17,783 nt of DNA from an uncultured Erysipelotrichaceae bacterium (GTDB lineage Bacteria > Bacillota_I > Bacilli_A > Erysipelotrichales > Erysipelotrichaceae). Where the stretch lies: the NCBI GenBank assembly GCA_944326175.1, contig CALVCY010000126.1, forward strand, positions 1-17,783. Reading direction: 5' to 3'. Under the pieces are notes generated by a model. The model saw nothing but the letters and a program-made list of their open reading frames with translations. It was not told the origin of the DNA and did not search any database. Shown here piece after piece: positions 1 to 8,400 of the stretch. Position numbers and translations under genes: made by a program. The first letter of the stretch is position 1, and the number at the start of each line of letters is the position of its first letter.

Positions 1-263
1 CTCTTTATTTTCATCAATTCCGGTATCGACCTGAAAACACGAATAAAGAAAAACTCTATGAAGTAGATTTTCTAACACGATCCAATCGGCGAATTGTACC
101 GATTGAAGTAAAATCATCAACCTACAAATCTCATAAATCTTTCGATTACTTCAAAGAAAAATACGATATCCGTATTCCGGTAAGATACCTAGTTTATAAC
201 GGCCAGCTCCATGTTGAAAACGATTTAGTATACCTACCGGTATATATGGCATCTTGCATATAA
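1..263 (+). CDS. AAA-type ATPase with DUF4143 C-terminal domain, 3' fragment
   Basis: Only the last 87 codons are in the window, read in frame 3 from base 3 to a TAA at 261-263; the start is outside. The visible peptide contains YEVDFLTRSN, IVPIEVKSS and YLVYNGQ, and ends LVYLPVYMAS. This is the characteristic C-terminal end of the DUF4143 family of ATP-binding proteins, whose terminal part has a PD-(D/E)XK-nuclease-like fold (here E-V-D-F followed by I-E-V-K). Family members are common, often mobile-associated ATPases of uncertain function, and no specific substrate can be given. The gene converges on the vapBC operon, whose last base is only 26 bp away. The P-loop ATPase part cannot be seen, so whether the gene is intact is unknown. 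Confidence 0.85.
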   Translation, partial: LYFHQFRYRPENTNKEKLYEVDFLTRSNRRIVPIEVKSSTYKSHKSFDYFKEKYDIRIPVRYLVYNGQLHVENDLVYLPVYMASCI

Positions 264-269
264 GGTTTC

Positions 270-281
270 AGCATATATGCT
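270..281. repeat. 12-bp perfect palindrome between convergent genes
   Basis: AGCATATATGCT is a perfect palindrome in the 25-bp gap between the convergent DUF4143 gene and vapC. It has no T-run, so it is not a typical rho-independent terminator. It might be a protein site or simply AT-rich sequence. Confidence 0.4.
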
Positions 282-288
282 ATAGACA

Positions 289-741
289 TCAACTATTTTC
301 CAGCCGCTCTGTATCGAATGGCCCATCCATCGCCCTCTTGGCCCAATCTTCCAGCATCAGATGATCCACCCCAGAAAACTCACTGGTGTTATGTGTAACC
401 AATACTGAATTTACGGTTAATGCATGTGCCGCGATCAACATATCCATTAATCCAATCGGCGTTCCTTTACGATATAAGTCACTTGCGATTTGTCCAAATG
501 CAAAAGCACAACGATCATCAAACGGAAGAATTTCAAACGGTGCCAGAAATGCCGCTAACGCGATTTGATTTTGTCCTGGTCGTGAACTTTTGAAAACGCC
601 ATGCTCTAATTGTGCCAATGTAATACTTGAGACATATAAATGGCTCAGCTTACCAACCGTTTGAATGATTTTATTCAACCCCTTGATTTTTCGATTAATG
701 GCATAGATACAAATGTTCGTATCCAGCATATACCCGTTCAT
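289..741 (-). CDS. vapC: VapC toxin, PIN-domain ribonuclease (type II TA)
   Basis: This 150-residue protein is the usual length for VapC, the PIN-domain RNase toxin of type II toxin-antitoxin modules. Known family members cleave tRNA or rRNA using a Mg2+ centre of acidic residues. The expected acids are visible: D7 in MLDTNICIY, E46 in LAQLEHGV, D100 in GLMDMLIAAHAL, and the late N/T/E cluster in LVTHNTSEF (N118-E121). It lies directly downstream of its antitoxin: the vapB stop and the vapC start overlap as ATGA (738-741), which implies translational coupling. A GGGAG lies about 8 nt before the ATG. An alternative start at M5 would match many VapC N-termini. All catalytic positions look intact, so the toxin should be active. 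The specific RNA target cannot be inferred. Confidence 0.93.
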   Translation of the reverse strand: MNGYMLDTNICIYAINRKIKGLNKIIQTVGKLSHLYVSSITLAQLEHGVFKSSRPGQNQIALAAFLAPFEILPFDDRCAFAFGQIASDLYRKGTPIGLMDMLIAAHALTVNSVLVTHNTSEFSGVDHLMLEDWAKRAMDGPFDTERLENS

Positions 742-968
742 TGAAACGACTCCCGTTCACTCTGGATGTAGGACTGTCGGTCATCCTCCATGAAATCCTG
801 AGTTACCAGTTGGTTACTTTTCTCGAAAACTTCCCAGATTTTATCTTTTGGGACTAAGATAACCATTTCTCCAATTCGTTTCACGATAACCTCCTTGCAA
901 TCAAATCGACACTCCTTTGGTAAGCGCACAGCCTGGCTTCTTCCATTCTCAAATACTTTTGCAAGCAT
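738..968 (-). CDS. vapB: VapB antitoxin, AbrB/SpoVT-type
   Basis: This 76-residue antitoxin is encoded just upstream of vapC. The N-terminal half (MLAKVFENGRSQAVRLPKE) is the typical swapped-hairpin AbrB/MazE/VapB DNA-binding motif, with the diagnostic NGRSQAVRLPKE segment. The acidic C-terminal part (about residues 45-76, with EDDRQSY) would wrap round and block the VapC active site. A strong ribosome-binding site AAGGAGG sits 5 nt before the ATG. As in other vapBC operons, the VapB-VapC complex is expected to repress its own promoter. The direct repeat at 983-1003, just upstream of the RBS, is the obvious operator candidate. Confidence 0.93.
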   Translation of the reverse strand: MLAKVFENGRSQAVRLPKECRFDCKEVIVKRIGEMVILVPKDKIWEVFEKSNQLVTQDFMEDDRQSYIQSERESFQ

Positions 969-982
969 ACAGCCCTCCTTTG

Positions 983-1003
983 GTATATATCTTAGTATAT
1001 ATC
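983..1003 (-). promoter_or_regulatory. vapBC operator candidate (9-bp direct repeat)
   Basis: On the minus strand GATATATAC occurs twice, separated by TAA, giving a period of 12 bp (about one helical turn). It lies directly upstream of the vapB ribosome-binding site. Each half is itself almost palindromic. Position and repeat structure suit a VapB(C) autorepression site. A TATACT element in the first half could be a -10 box, but no convincing -35 was found. Confidence 0.5.
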
Positions 1004-1053
1004 ATTAATTGAGTGGCTCCATTCCTTATAGACCAGAATTGGATGGTTTAGAC

Positions 1054-1090
1054 AAAAAGTGATGAAATCATTTTGATTTCATCACTTTTT
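1054..1090 (-). terminator. Bidirectional rho-independent terminator after the Nudix gene
   Basis: A perfect 17-bp stem (1054-1070 with 1074-1090) closes a 3-nt loop. The stem ends in A5/T5, so it would work as a terminator on either strand. It overlaps the last codons and TGA stop (1068-1070) of the Nudix gene, so it ends the smpB-side operon. Confidence 0.85.
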
Positions 1091-1640
1091 GGTTTGTGTG
1101 TTGGTTCAACCATTGATTCACTTTTAAGATCAATGCAATGGTCTTACCATCGGTAATGGTATTGTCCATAATGTGCGTAATGGCATCAGCCATGGTCCAC
1201 GTATCTATTTCAATGAATTCATCGTCATCAAAATGGGTATGAGTTTGGGTTAGACCATACGCCAGATAACATTGGATGGTTTCGGACAAATAAGCACCAC
1301 TAGGGATAAATTCTCCCATATCGATCCAATGTTCTGCGATGACACCACACTCTTCTTCCAATTCCCGTTTTGCAGCTTGTAATAATGTTTGATCGGGATG
1401 ATCGGCCTTGCCGGCCGGTAATTCCCATACCATTTGGTTGACACCATGGCGGTATTGGTTGACCACATAGAAACTGTGGTCTGGGTTTAATGCCAGGATA
1501 CAAACACCTTTGCAATGATGGATCTTTTCACGGGTATAGGTATGACCATTGGGATAGTTGACTAGATCCGTGGTGACATCCACTAAAATACCATGGTAGT
1601 TGAGTGTGGATTCAACCAATTCATACTGTGGTTTGACCAT
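1068..1640 (-). CDS. Nudix hydrolase, ADP-ribose pyrophosphatase-like
   Basis: This 190-residue protein has the layout of bacterial ADP-ribose pyrophosphatases (NudF type), which hydrolyse ADP-ribose to AMP and ribose 5-phosphate. The Nudix box runs from G77 in WELPAGKA to RELEEECGV at 92-100. The metal-binding REL-x-EE-x-G core is intact, but the loop between G77 and R92 is one residue longer than G-x5-E-x7-R and carries D/Q where E is usual. The preceding VNQYRHGV (residues 60-67) and WELPAG are typical of the ADPRase subgroup. The start ATG lies 1 nt after the smpB stop, with GAGGG in the smpB 3' end as a weak ribosome site, so translation is probably coupled to smpB. The substrate is inferred from family resemblance only. 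Confidence 0.85.
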   Translation of the reverse strand: MVKPQYELVESTLNYHGILVDVTTDLVNYPNGHTYTREKIHHCKGVCILALNPDHSFYVVNQYRHGVNQMVWELPAGKADHPDQTLLQAAKRELEEECGVIAEHWIDMGEFIPSGAYLSETIQCYLAYGLTQTHTHFDDDEFIEIDTWTMADAITHIMDNTITDGKTIALILKVNQWLNQHTNQKVMKSK

Positions 1641-1641
1641 A

Positions 1642-2091
1642 TCATACCCTCACTTTCATCGCTGCTCTTGCAGCTCGATCCATATCTCTTTTTTTACTGG
1701 TTTGACGTTTATCCGCCATATTTTTACCTTTGGCAACACCAATGGTGAGTTTGGCTAAACCATGTTCAATGGTCATTTTCAATGGCACGATGGTATAACC
1801 ATCTTTTTGAATGGCATCCGATAATTTATTGATTTCTTTTTTATGTAGCAGTAACTTGCGTACCCTGGTTTCATCATGGTTGAGATAATTGGCTTGCTTG
1901 TATTGAGCAATATGCATTTCCTTGATACTGGCCTGACCATTTTTGATGGTGATATAGGCTTCATTGAGGGAAACTTTATGGGCACGCACACTTTTGATCT
2001 CACTGCCGGTCAATACGATACCCGCTTCATAGGTATCCTCGATGAAATAGTGATAACGGGCTTTACGATTTTCGGCGATGAGCTGACCCAT
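1642..2091 (-). CDS. smpB: SsrA-binding protein SmpB
   Basis: SmpB binds tmRNA and delivers it to ribosomes stalled on broken mRNAs (trans-translation). With the ATG at 2091 it is 149 residues, close to the usual length. It begins MGQLIAENRKARYHYFIEDT and continues with GIVLTGSEIKSVR, the family signature, then the tmRNA-binding beta-barrel. The basic tail GKNMADKRQTSKKRD to AARAAMK inserts into the empty mRNA channel. The frame is open upstream to 2193, but I chose 2091 because AAGGAG lies 7 nt before it and homology begins there. The upstream in-frame residues are only the rnr 3' end read in another frame. The start lies inside rnr (29-nt overlap), and the Nudix gene follows after 1 nt. The tmRNA gene ssrA is not in the window. 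Confidence 0.96.
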   Translation of the reverse strand: MGQLIAENRKARYHYFIEDTYEAGIVLTGSEIKSVRAHKVSLNEAYITIKNGQASIKEMHIAQYKQANYLNHDETRVRKLLLHKKEINKLSDAIQKDGYTIVPLKMTIEHGLAKLTIGVAKGKNMADKRQTSKKRDMDRAARAAMKVRV

Positions 2092-4240
2092 GTTTTTTCT
2101 CCTTCTTTCTCGGTTTGCTGCGTTTTGGACGATTACGTTTGGGTTTAGTGATGGTTTGACCATCGACCATGGTGGCAATGATCCGGTTTTCATAGGTATC
2201 GATACTGTCGATGCGAATGGTGATGGTGTCCATTAACATGATGGTTTCACCATATTCATTTTCTGCATTGACAAAGGGATATCCACTATACCAATAGGCA
2301 TGGGATAGTTTATAGGGAACAAAGACGTCAATGAATCCTTTGGTGGTAACAAACATCCCACTACCGGTAATGGATTGGACCGTTGCATGCATGGTTTTAC
2401 CAATGTATGGCCGCATGTATTCACAACACTTCAGATCTACCGCTTCGCGTTCGATCTGAACGGCTTTTAATTCACAATCACTGGTATGCATGACTTTTTC
2501 CATCATGGAAGAATAAGCCATTTGATCTATGGTTTGATCATGGAATACAAAGTAATGCAACATGCGATGCACGAATAGATCCGGATATCTTCGAATTGGT
2601 GAAGTGAAGTGACAATAGGTGGTTAGACCAAGTCCATAATGTGGTGAACAGATCTCACTGTATCGTGCTTTCTTCATCGTTCGTAACAATCTGGAATTGA
2701 TGATGGGATAATATTCATCACTCTTACATTGTTTTAAATAATTCGCTACGGTCAAAGAATCCATCAAATCCAGATTATTCGGTAATGGCATGTAAATCAG
2801 ATTGGCTAAATCATTAAATTGGATCAGACGATCTGAATCAATGCCTTCATGGATACGGTATAAACCAGGTATATTATGGTCCACCAAATACGATGCCACG
2901 GCCACATTGGCTTCGATCATGAAATCCTCGATCAAGCCTTCGGCGATACCATCATTTCTTGTGGTGATACCAATAGGATGACCGTTACGATCCACCGTAA
3001 TCGCTAATTCAGTGGTATCGAATTCGATCCCACCGTTAGCATACCGATTACGGTGGATCTTTTCGGATAAGTCTTTGAGTATCATCAAATCATCACCGAT
3101 CTTGTCATATGGATGCAGTGGATGAAGTGGATCATCAAAGAATGCATTGGCTTGACCATAGTTCAATCGATATTTGGATTGGACCACACTTAAATGGATA
3201 TCGTATCCTTTGGTATGACCATTTAGATCATAGTGAAGGCAAACCGAGATCGCATAGCGATCTTGGTTTGGATTCAATGAACAACTCCCGTTGGATAATA
3301 CTTCCGGTAGCATTGGTATCACCATACCCGGTAAATAGATACTGGTCCCACGATCATATGCCGCTTTATCCAATGGTGAACCATATCGTACATAATGGGA
3401 TACATCGGCAATGGATACCACCACGGTATAACCATCTTCTTCTTTGATCAAAGATAATGCATCATCGAAGTCCTTGGCATCATCCCCGTCAATCGTGAAT
3501 GTGGTCAAACCACGTAAATCCTGATGTATCGTATCCACCTGGATGGGTAGGGAAGCCATTTTCATGGCTTCCCTTTCCCCATCCAGTGGATACTCAGGGA
3601 ATATACCATGATCCATGGCCAATGCCATATAATCCATAAATGGGGCATGGGTTGGTCCGATAACTGATCCAATGGATAATATGAACGGATCATAGGATTC
3701 AATGGTAAAGACCACATACATATCCTGGTCAAAACCACAGGATTCAATACCCTTGATCTGACCATGGATATCATAATGACGTAATACCGGGATATAGGTC
3801 TTTCGACCATTACGTATCTTGACCAATATGGTCCCAACCATGGTTTTGATGGTATGTTCCTTTATCCCGATGATCGTGGCTTCACCATTGACTTTATCCG
3901 TTACCTTATAAATTACTTTATCCTGATCGAAGACCTGGATATCATCCAGTCGAACATAGTAATGGTTACCATCATCGGTATCAATGAATCCATAGCGATT
4001 GGTTTTATACGAGAATGTTCCGATTTTATATCCCCTTTGTCGATCGGTCGCATATTTAAGTTTCTTAGATTCGAATAAACGGTATTCATTGGTGAGATCA
4101 TGAATACATTGTAAAAGGTTGACTCGATCCTCGATTGAGTCAATATGTAATGCCGATGCCAATGCATCGGCATCATAGGTATATGGTTTTTCATTATTAA
4201 TGGTGGTATAGACCATCTCTTTGATGATATTCATATTCAT
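2063..4240 (-). CDS. rnr: Ribonuclease R (3'-5' exoribonuclease)
   Basis: RNase R degrades structured RNA from the 3' end and in trans-translation removes the faulty mRNA, which fits its place next to smpB. The 725-residue protein shows the full order: N-terminal helical part (about 1-65), cold-shock domains (about 70-115 and 133-185), RNB catalytic domain (about 240-565), S1 domain (about 613-695) and a Lys/Arg-rich tail (KRNRPKRSKPRKKEKKHG). The catalytic motif TIDGDDAKDFDDAL holds the Mg-binding D251, D257, D259 and D260. The conserved HFTSPIRRYPDL is at 544-555. No clear Shine-Dalgarno sequence precedes the ATG at 4240 (upstream AAAATAGTA); a second ATG is two codons later. An alternative is start at M9. 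The terminator-like hairpin at 4262-4293 lies just upstream, so expression may depend on read-through from secG or on a weak own promoter. Confidence 0.96.
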   Translation of the reverse strand: MNMNIIKEMVYTTINNEKPYTYDADALASALHIDSIEDRVNLLQCIHDLTNEYRLFESKKLKYATDRQRGYKIGTFSYKTNRYGFIDTDDGNHYYVRLDDIQVFDQDKVIYKVTDKVNGEATIIGIKEHTIKTMVGTILVKIRNGRKTYIPVLRHYDIHGQIKGIESCGFDQDMYVVFTIESYDPFILSIGSVIGPTHAPFMDYMALAMDHGIFPEYPLDGEREAMKMASLPIQVDTIHQDLRGLTTFTIDGDDAKDFDDALSLIKEEDGYTVVVSIADVSHYVRYGSPLDKAAYDRGTSIYLPGMVIPMLPEVLSNGSCSLNPNQDRYAISVCLHYDLNGHTKGYDIHLSVVQSKYRLNYGQANAFFDDPLHPLHPYDKIGDDLMILKDLSEKIHRNRYANGGIEFDTTELAITVDRNGHPIGITTRNDGIAEGLIEDFMIEANVAVASYLVDHNIPGLYRIHEGIDSDRLIQFNDLANLIYMPLPNNLDLMDSLTVANYLKQCKSDEYYPIINSRLLRTMKKARYSEICSPHYGLGLTTYCHFTSPIRRYPDLFVHRMLHYFVFHDQTIDQMAYSSMMEKVMHTSDCELKAVQIEREAVDLKCCEYMRPYIGKTMHATVQSITGSGMFVTTKGFIDVFVPYKLSHAYWYSGYPFVNAENEYGETIMLMDTITIRIDSIDTYENRIIATMVDGQTITKPKRNRPKRSKPRKKEKKHGSAHRRKS

Positions 4241-4261
4241 TACTATTTTATGCGATGATGA

Positions 4262-4293
4262 AACAAATAAAAAACCGTAATTGCTTACGGTTT
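4262..4293 (-). terminator. Rho-independent terminator between secG and rnr
   Basis: On the minus strand a perfect 9-bp stem (AAACCGTAA with TTACGGTTT, loop GCAA) is followed by TTTATTT. It overlaps the secG TAA stop at 4292-4294. It would end or attenuate secG transcripts before rnr. Confidence 0.7.
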
Positions 4294-4513
4294 AGCCAAT
4301 CATATTGATGACGATGACCAATACAAAGAAGATTATTCCCATCACCATCGTTAAATTGGAGATGATTTTTTCACTACCTCTTTCCTTGACATTGGTAAAC
4401 AGGGTCAGACCACTGGTACCGGTGAAAGCACTCATGGCATCACTCTTACCGCTTTGTAACAGGGATAATATGATCAGACATGCCGAAACAATGATCAGTA
4501 AAATATTCAGCAT
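4292..4513 (-). CDS. secG: Preprotein translocase subunit SecG
   Basis: SecG is the small third subunit of the SecYEG membrane channel and assists SecA-driven protein export. The 73-residue product has the family layout: TM1 at about 2-19 (LNILLIIVSACLIILSL), then the conserved loop LLQSGKSDAMSAFTG and the Gly/Ser-rich stretch, then TM2 at about 52-72 (NLTMVMGIIFFVLVIVI). AAGGAG lies 9 nt before the ATG, supporting the start. The gene has its own promoter candidate at 4548-4576 and a terminator that overlaps its stop codon. The order secG-rnr-smpB is the common Firmicutes arrangement. Confidence 0.95.
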   Translation of the reverse strand: MLNILLIIVSACLIILSLLQSGKSDAMSAFTGTSGLTLFTNVKERGSEKIISNLTMVMGIIFFVLVIVINMIG

Positions 4514-4547
4514 CGTTAATAACTCCTTCCTTTATCAGAGTGCTTCA

Positions 4548-4576
4548 ATAATAATGGTTTTGACCATAGAATGCAA
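4548..4576 (-). promoter_or_regulatory. Candidate secG promoter
   Basis: On the minus strand TTGCAT and TATTAT are separated by 17 bp. TATTAT matches the -10 consensus at 5 of 6 positions; the -35 match is weak. The start codon is about 35 nt downstream of the -10. Most of the promoter lies inside the inverted repeat at 4553-4590. Confidence 0.4.
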
Positions 4577-4590
4577 TGGTCAAAACCATT
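4553..4590. repeat. 15-bp perfect inverted repeat upstream of secG
   Basis: The arms AATGGTTTTGACCAT (4553-4567) and its exact complement (4576-4590) enclose an 8-nt loop. It sits between the two-TM protein gene and secG and overlaps the -35/spacer of the candidate secG promoter. There is no proper U-run, only ATTATTATT, so it is either a weak terminator for the upstream gene or an operator. Confidence 0.7.
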
Positions 4591-4608
4591 TAAGAATGAT
4601 CGTTAAAT

Positions 4609-5382
4609 CTATTGTTTTATCGCTTCATCGACAAAGTGAACAATGTCACTGTTAAAATCATAAGTTGCTTTATCACTTAACAGTTCATTTACTGTTTTCC
4701 AATAATAATGTTTGTCATTTACAGTAAAATCTGATTGCTTGATCACATCCGGGATATTTTTTAAATCGAGCTGATAAAGTATGTGGTGATATAACTTGTT
4801 TGTTTTGGCACTTACTGAATACTTCTCTCTTACATCTTGAGATATATATCGTATTTCAATATCATCTGCATTTATGTTTAAGTCATTTGAAAACGACTGA
4901 ATTAAATGCTTCTCATTATTGTTCGTAGTTGTCTTATAGTTTGGAAAAAGGAAACAAGACCATCTTGAATCAAAATAGACCAGATATTTATCGGCTTGTT
5001 TCATACATAGCAATGAATGTTCATGTTGGATCATATTCAATTTCCTTATATCATCATACATCTGAGTCGAATCATACTTATAAGCTTTATAATTTTTAAC
5101 ATAGTCAAACGCAAGAAACCCAAGGCTTCCGACACCCAGTGCAAAAAAACACCATTTAAAAAATGTTGAGGATAGAATGCCAAATGATACATATTCGCTT
5201 GATAGCGCAGAAAGGATTAAAGAGACACCGGAAACAATTGCTTCTTTTTCCATTCGTCTACCAATACACTCCTTGTTTTTTAGAAGTAATTTATCAATTT
5301 CCTGACTATCCACTGCCCACAACATGGTTATATTTATACCATAGATTTCATTTATATCGCATTTTTTCTTGTCGATTGGCAT
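4609..5382 (-). CDS. Two-TM membrane protein with NUDIX-like cytosolic domain (tentative)
   Basis: This 257-residue protein is not confidently recognised. After a charged N-terminal part (1-47) come two hydrophobic segments at about 48-66 and 74-93, with a short link, so both ends are probably cytosolic. The C-terminal domain (about 118-257) contains KYLVYFDSRWSCFLFPNYKT, LIQSFSNDLNI, EKYS, KLYHHILYQL and HYYWKTVNELL. The pattern of an xWxCFLFPNYKT strand, then helix, then YHHxLYxL, resembles the SMODS-associated NUDIX-like domains described with two TM helices in nucleotide-signal conflict systems, but there is no Nudix box and no nucleotidyltransferase gene here. Treat the family as a guess. 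Codon use looks more AT-rich than in neighbours. No Shine-Dalgarno sequence precedes the ATG, which lies 3-4 nt past a hairpin, so the start is uncertain (M20 is another choice). Confidence 0.75.
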   Translation of the reverse strand: MPIDKKKCDINEIYGINITMLWAVDSQEIDKLLLKNKECIGRRMEKEAIVSGVSLILSALSSEYVSFGILSSTFFKWCFFALGVGSLGFLAFDYVKNYKAYKYDSTQMYDDIRKLNMIQHEHSLLCMKQADKYLVYFDSRWSCFLFPNYKTTTNNNEKHLIQSFSNDLNINADDIEIRYISQDVREKYSVSAKTNKLYHHILYQLDLKNIPDVIKQSDFTVNDKHYYWKTVNELLSDKATYDFNSDIVHFVDEAIKQ

Positions 5383-5388
5383 GATAAT

Positions 5389-5415
5389 GGCAGTCGCTCA
5401 AACTGAACAACTGCC
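5389..5415 (-). repeat. Short inverted repeat after the beta-helix surface protein gene
   Basis: GGCAGT (5389-5394) pairs with ACTGCC (5410-5415) around a 15-nt loop. On the minus strand it reads CGGCAGTTGTT...GACTGCC, closely like the stronger hairpin that follows the upstream paralogue (9117-9153), so it looks like a decayed copy of that terminator. It has no U-run. Confidence 0.45.
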
Positions 5416-5422
5416 GTATTCA

Positions 5423-8400
5423 TTAATTATCCTTGGTATTAACCAACATGAATCCTGTGGCTTCACATACACCTTGATAGATGAGATTACCCCATCGATC
5501 ATAGACAGAACCACATTCATCGGTTGTGAACGGGCCACCGTCATCCCATGTTCCCGGATTTGATGGTTCATTTGGTTGTTCTGGTTCAACCACCGGTTTA
5601 TCCGAAGTCCACACGATCAAGAATGGAGAGAATCCACTGCGTGGAATACAGAACTTGATCCAATTTTCATTGTTCTCGTATTTAACCACTTCAACTTCGC
5701 TGTTATTGATCGCATCAATAACATTTTCTTCCCCAGCAATACCATATTCACGGTGAAGATCTTTGAAGTGAAGGATATAGAATTCAGTATCACTGGTTAA
5801 ACCACTAGGATACGGAAGATATACATCCACATCCTGTGAACTGGATACCCATGCATTGGCATTGTTTGTATCTACCAAATCCAAATAATGGAAATCATAA
5901 TTGACTTGTTTATCTCGTGTATCGACACCCAGTTGAACCAATTGATCCACTGCCCGATCCTGTAAGTGTGGACGACGATTGTCATTTCCTTCGAGTAAAT
6001 CATCATCCAACAACGCAATACCTTCACGATATTGATCATCTTTTGGATAAATCAAATCATCCTGGTTATTCGTATAGAAATCAGTGGATTCATCATAAAC
6101 AACCAGAGGTGTGGTGATTACATCAGTCTCGCTTGGTTGTTGCGAAGAAGGAATGGCATCATACATGATGGCACCTGATTGTGCATCCTGTTTGTTTTCA
6201 ATATAGCGAATGATCAATTGACCATCCGTAAACGTGATCTGATGATAAGTCGAATCATTGGTTTCTTTTATTTGCAAAGCATCAGAACTCAAACGAGATA
6301 TATATTCTCCCGCTTGTGTATCATTGACCAAAGCATTTCCTTGGGAGTCAATATAACGAATGGAAACATATTGTTTAAGTAAGCTCTCCAGTTCCTTTTC
6401 ACTTGCAAAAGAGAATGTATTACCGAATGCATCTTGCAATGTTCCTTCTGACGGTAAACCTTCAAAAGTGAAATTATTTACCGGTAAACCACCAGTACAA
6501 TCTGGCCCAGTTCCAATATTACAATAGGTATCTTCGGCTTGATTACCACCGGTGTAAATCGTAATTGCTGACGGGGAAATGGAATACGAAGATGCATAAG
6601 CCCACGACAAAGCATACGATGTTAGCGGTGTTAATCCATTCAGTGTAAACATCAAGGTATGATCATCGAGTTTTTCGGCCAGGTAAGTCAAAACGTCTGA
6701 ATTCGCAGGTTTTCCAACAGCATCAAGTTGGGTCAACAAACCATAGATCGGAAGATCCTTAGCAATTGGCGTATCCAATTCAACAATAAAGGTGACCTGT
6801 TCTGTTGAAGGTTTGAAATAAATACCGTTGCGGTTTTCAACGATCTCGGAAAAATCATCCGAGTTGTCTATATATTTTTGAAAGTAGGCGTTGATTGAAC
6901 CGTCAGCAGTTCCCTTTTCAAGATATCCCAGCGAAATGTTGGTGTATCCATCTGCGACAGTGAGATTCCCAAAGTCATATTTAAATTCCGAATCTCCGAC
7001 AATCACACCTTCATTGACTCGCATGATGTTATCGTCATCGACAGTAAATTTATTTTGTTCGATCGTCACCTGCGGCTCATCTGAGCCATTGTTTTCTACT
7101 ATTCCGGAATTCAAATTCAATGAACTATTCTTATTTGCTTCCCAGCTAACCAATTTGAAACGGAAAGCCGGTACAGAGTTATTATGGATCACTCCACCAT
7201 TCAAATTAACAATGGAATACTCACCAAATTTTACAACGTATTGTGAAGCACTATTATCTTCAATGACAGAGGTTTCATTAAGATTGAGAGTAACCTGTCC
7301 TCCACCAACCGGAGCTAAGTAGATGATGGATTGACCAGGGGTATGATTATCAAAAATGTGGCCATCAATATTTACGATGTAAGCTTGCACATAGAATAGA
7401 CCGACATCGCTGGTTTGACAGGATGTTATCTCACCGGTTTTACCTAAGGTAAAATCTCTGCCATTTCCTCTTAAACGGAAGAGAATATTGCCATTTCCAT
7501 TACAGTTTTCGACACGGCCATTAAGATGAATGATACTACCATTAGCTTCAATGACACCACCATTGACGTTTGTAATGACTGAACCTTCGTCGAATGTCGC
7601 TTTCGATCCTGTGATTAGAAAAGCAGTTGAAGTGTAGTTAACAACACCCGAAGGAATCGTGACCAAATCAAAAGATTCAATGCGTGAGGTAGCACCAAAG
7701 TGAAGCGTTGAATTGAATGAATTGATCAATGTATATCGGCCATGTTCTGCCAATCCATTTGTATTGGTTTTACCAAAGGACATCGGTGAAAGACTGATGT
7801 CTTTGATATTGCCATTATAGGTAATGTTTGCACCATCCTCGGCATATATAATGCCACCATGGATATTTTCGATGGAAGCACCCTCTTCAACCAAGACATT
7901 GGCACCTTGAGACCATATTGCACCGAATCCTCTGGTTTTACCATCTTGATACTGATCATCATCGATGATCTTGCTACCACTTTTCATGATCAGTTGATGA
8001 TGAGCGGAATTGGGTTGTGCAGTTACTCGAATAGCTGACATACCACCATAATTTCTGATAATGGCACCACTATCCAATATGATCTGACCATCATGTGCAT
8101 GGCCATCATAAAGAGCGATCATTGCATCCTGAACATAATATTCATTATGTTTCTCTTCACCAGTGGTTTGTTCAAGATATTGTGTTCCCATCGTATGATA
8201 CTGATCATCGAGGATGACATTTCTTAAAGTGAAAACCGAATCATTAGCCACTTCAAATAAAGCCGGATGATAACCACCACGTGCATCATTGGCTTTAGTA
8301 AAGGATTCCTTGCTTCGATAGATCGTATGGTTTCCACCATCGATGGTTACCGAGAAATCATTGAGTAAGACCATACTCGTTTGAGTGATATCTGTAAGCA

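Noticed and set aside
2092..2193. Longer SmpB start at 2193
   Set aside because: The extra 34 residues are the rnr 3' end in another frame; homology and a good AAGGAG both point to 2091.
5426..5554. Type IX secretion type-B C-terminal signal, because YDRWGNLIY resembles the NRWG-x-x-[VI][YF] motif of Bacteroidota
   Set aside because: The organism is clearly Bacillota, which lack type IX secretion, and the rest of that domain is missing. The likeness is probably a common beta-turn.
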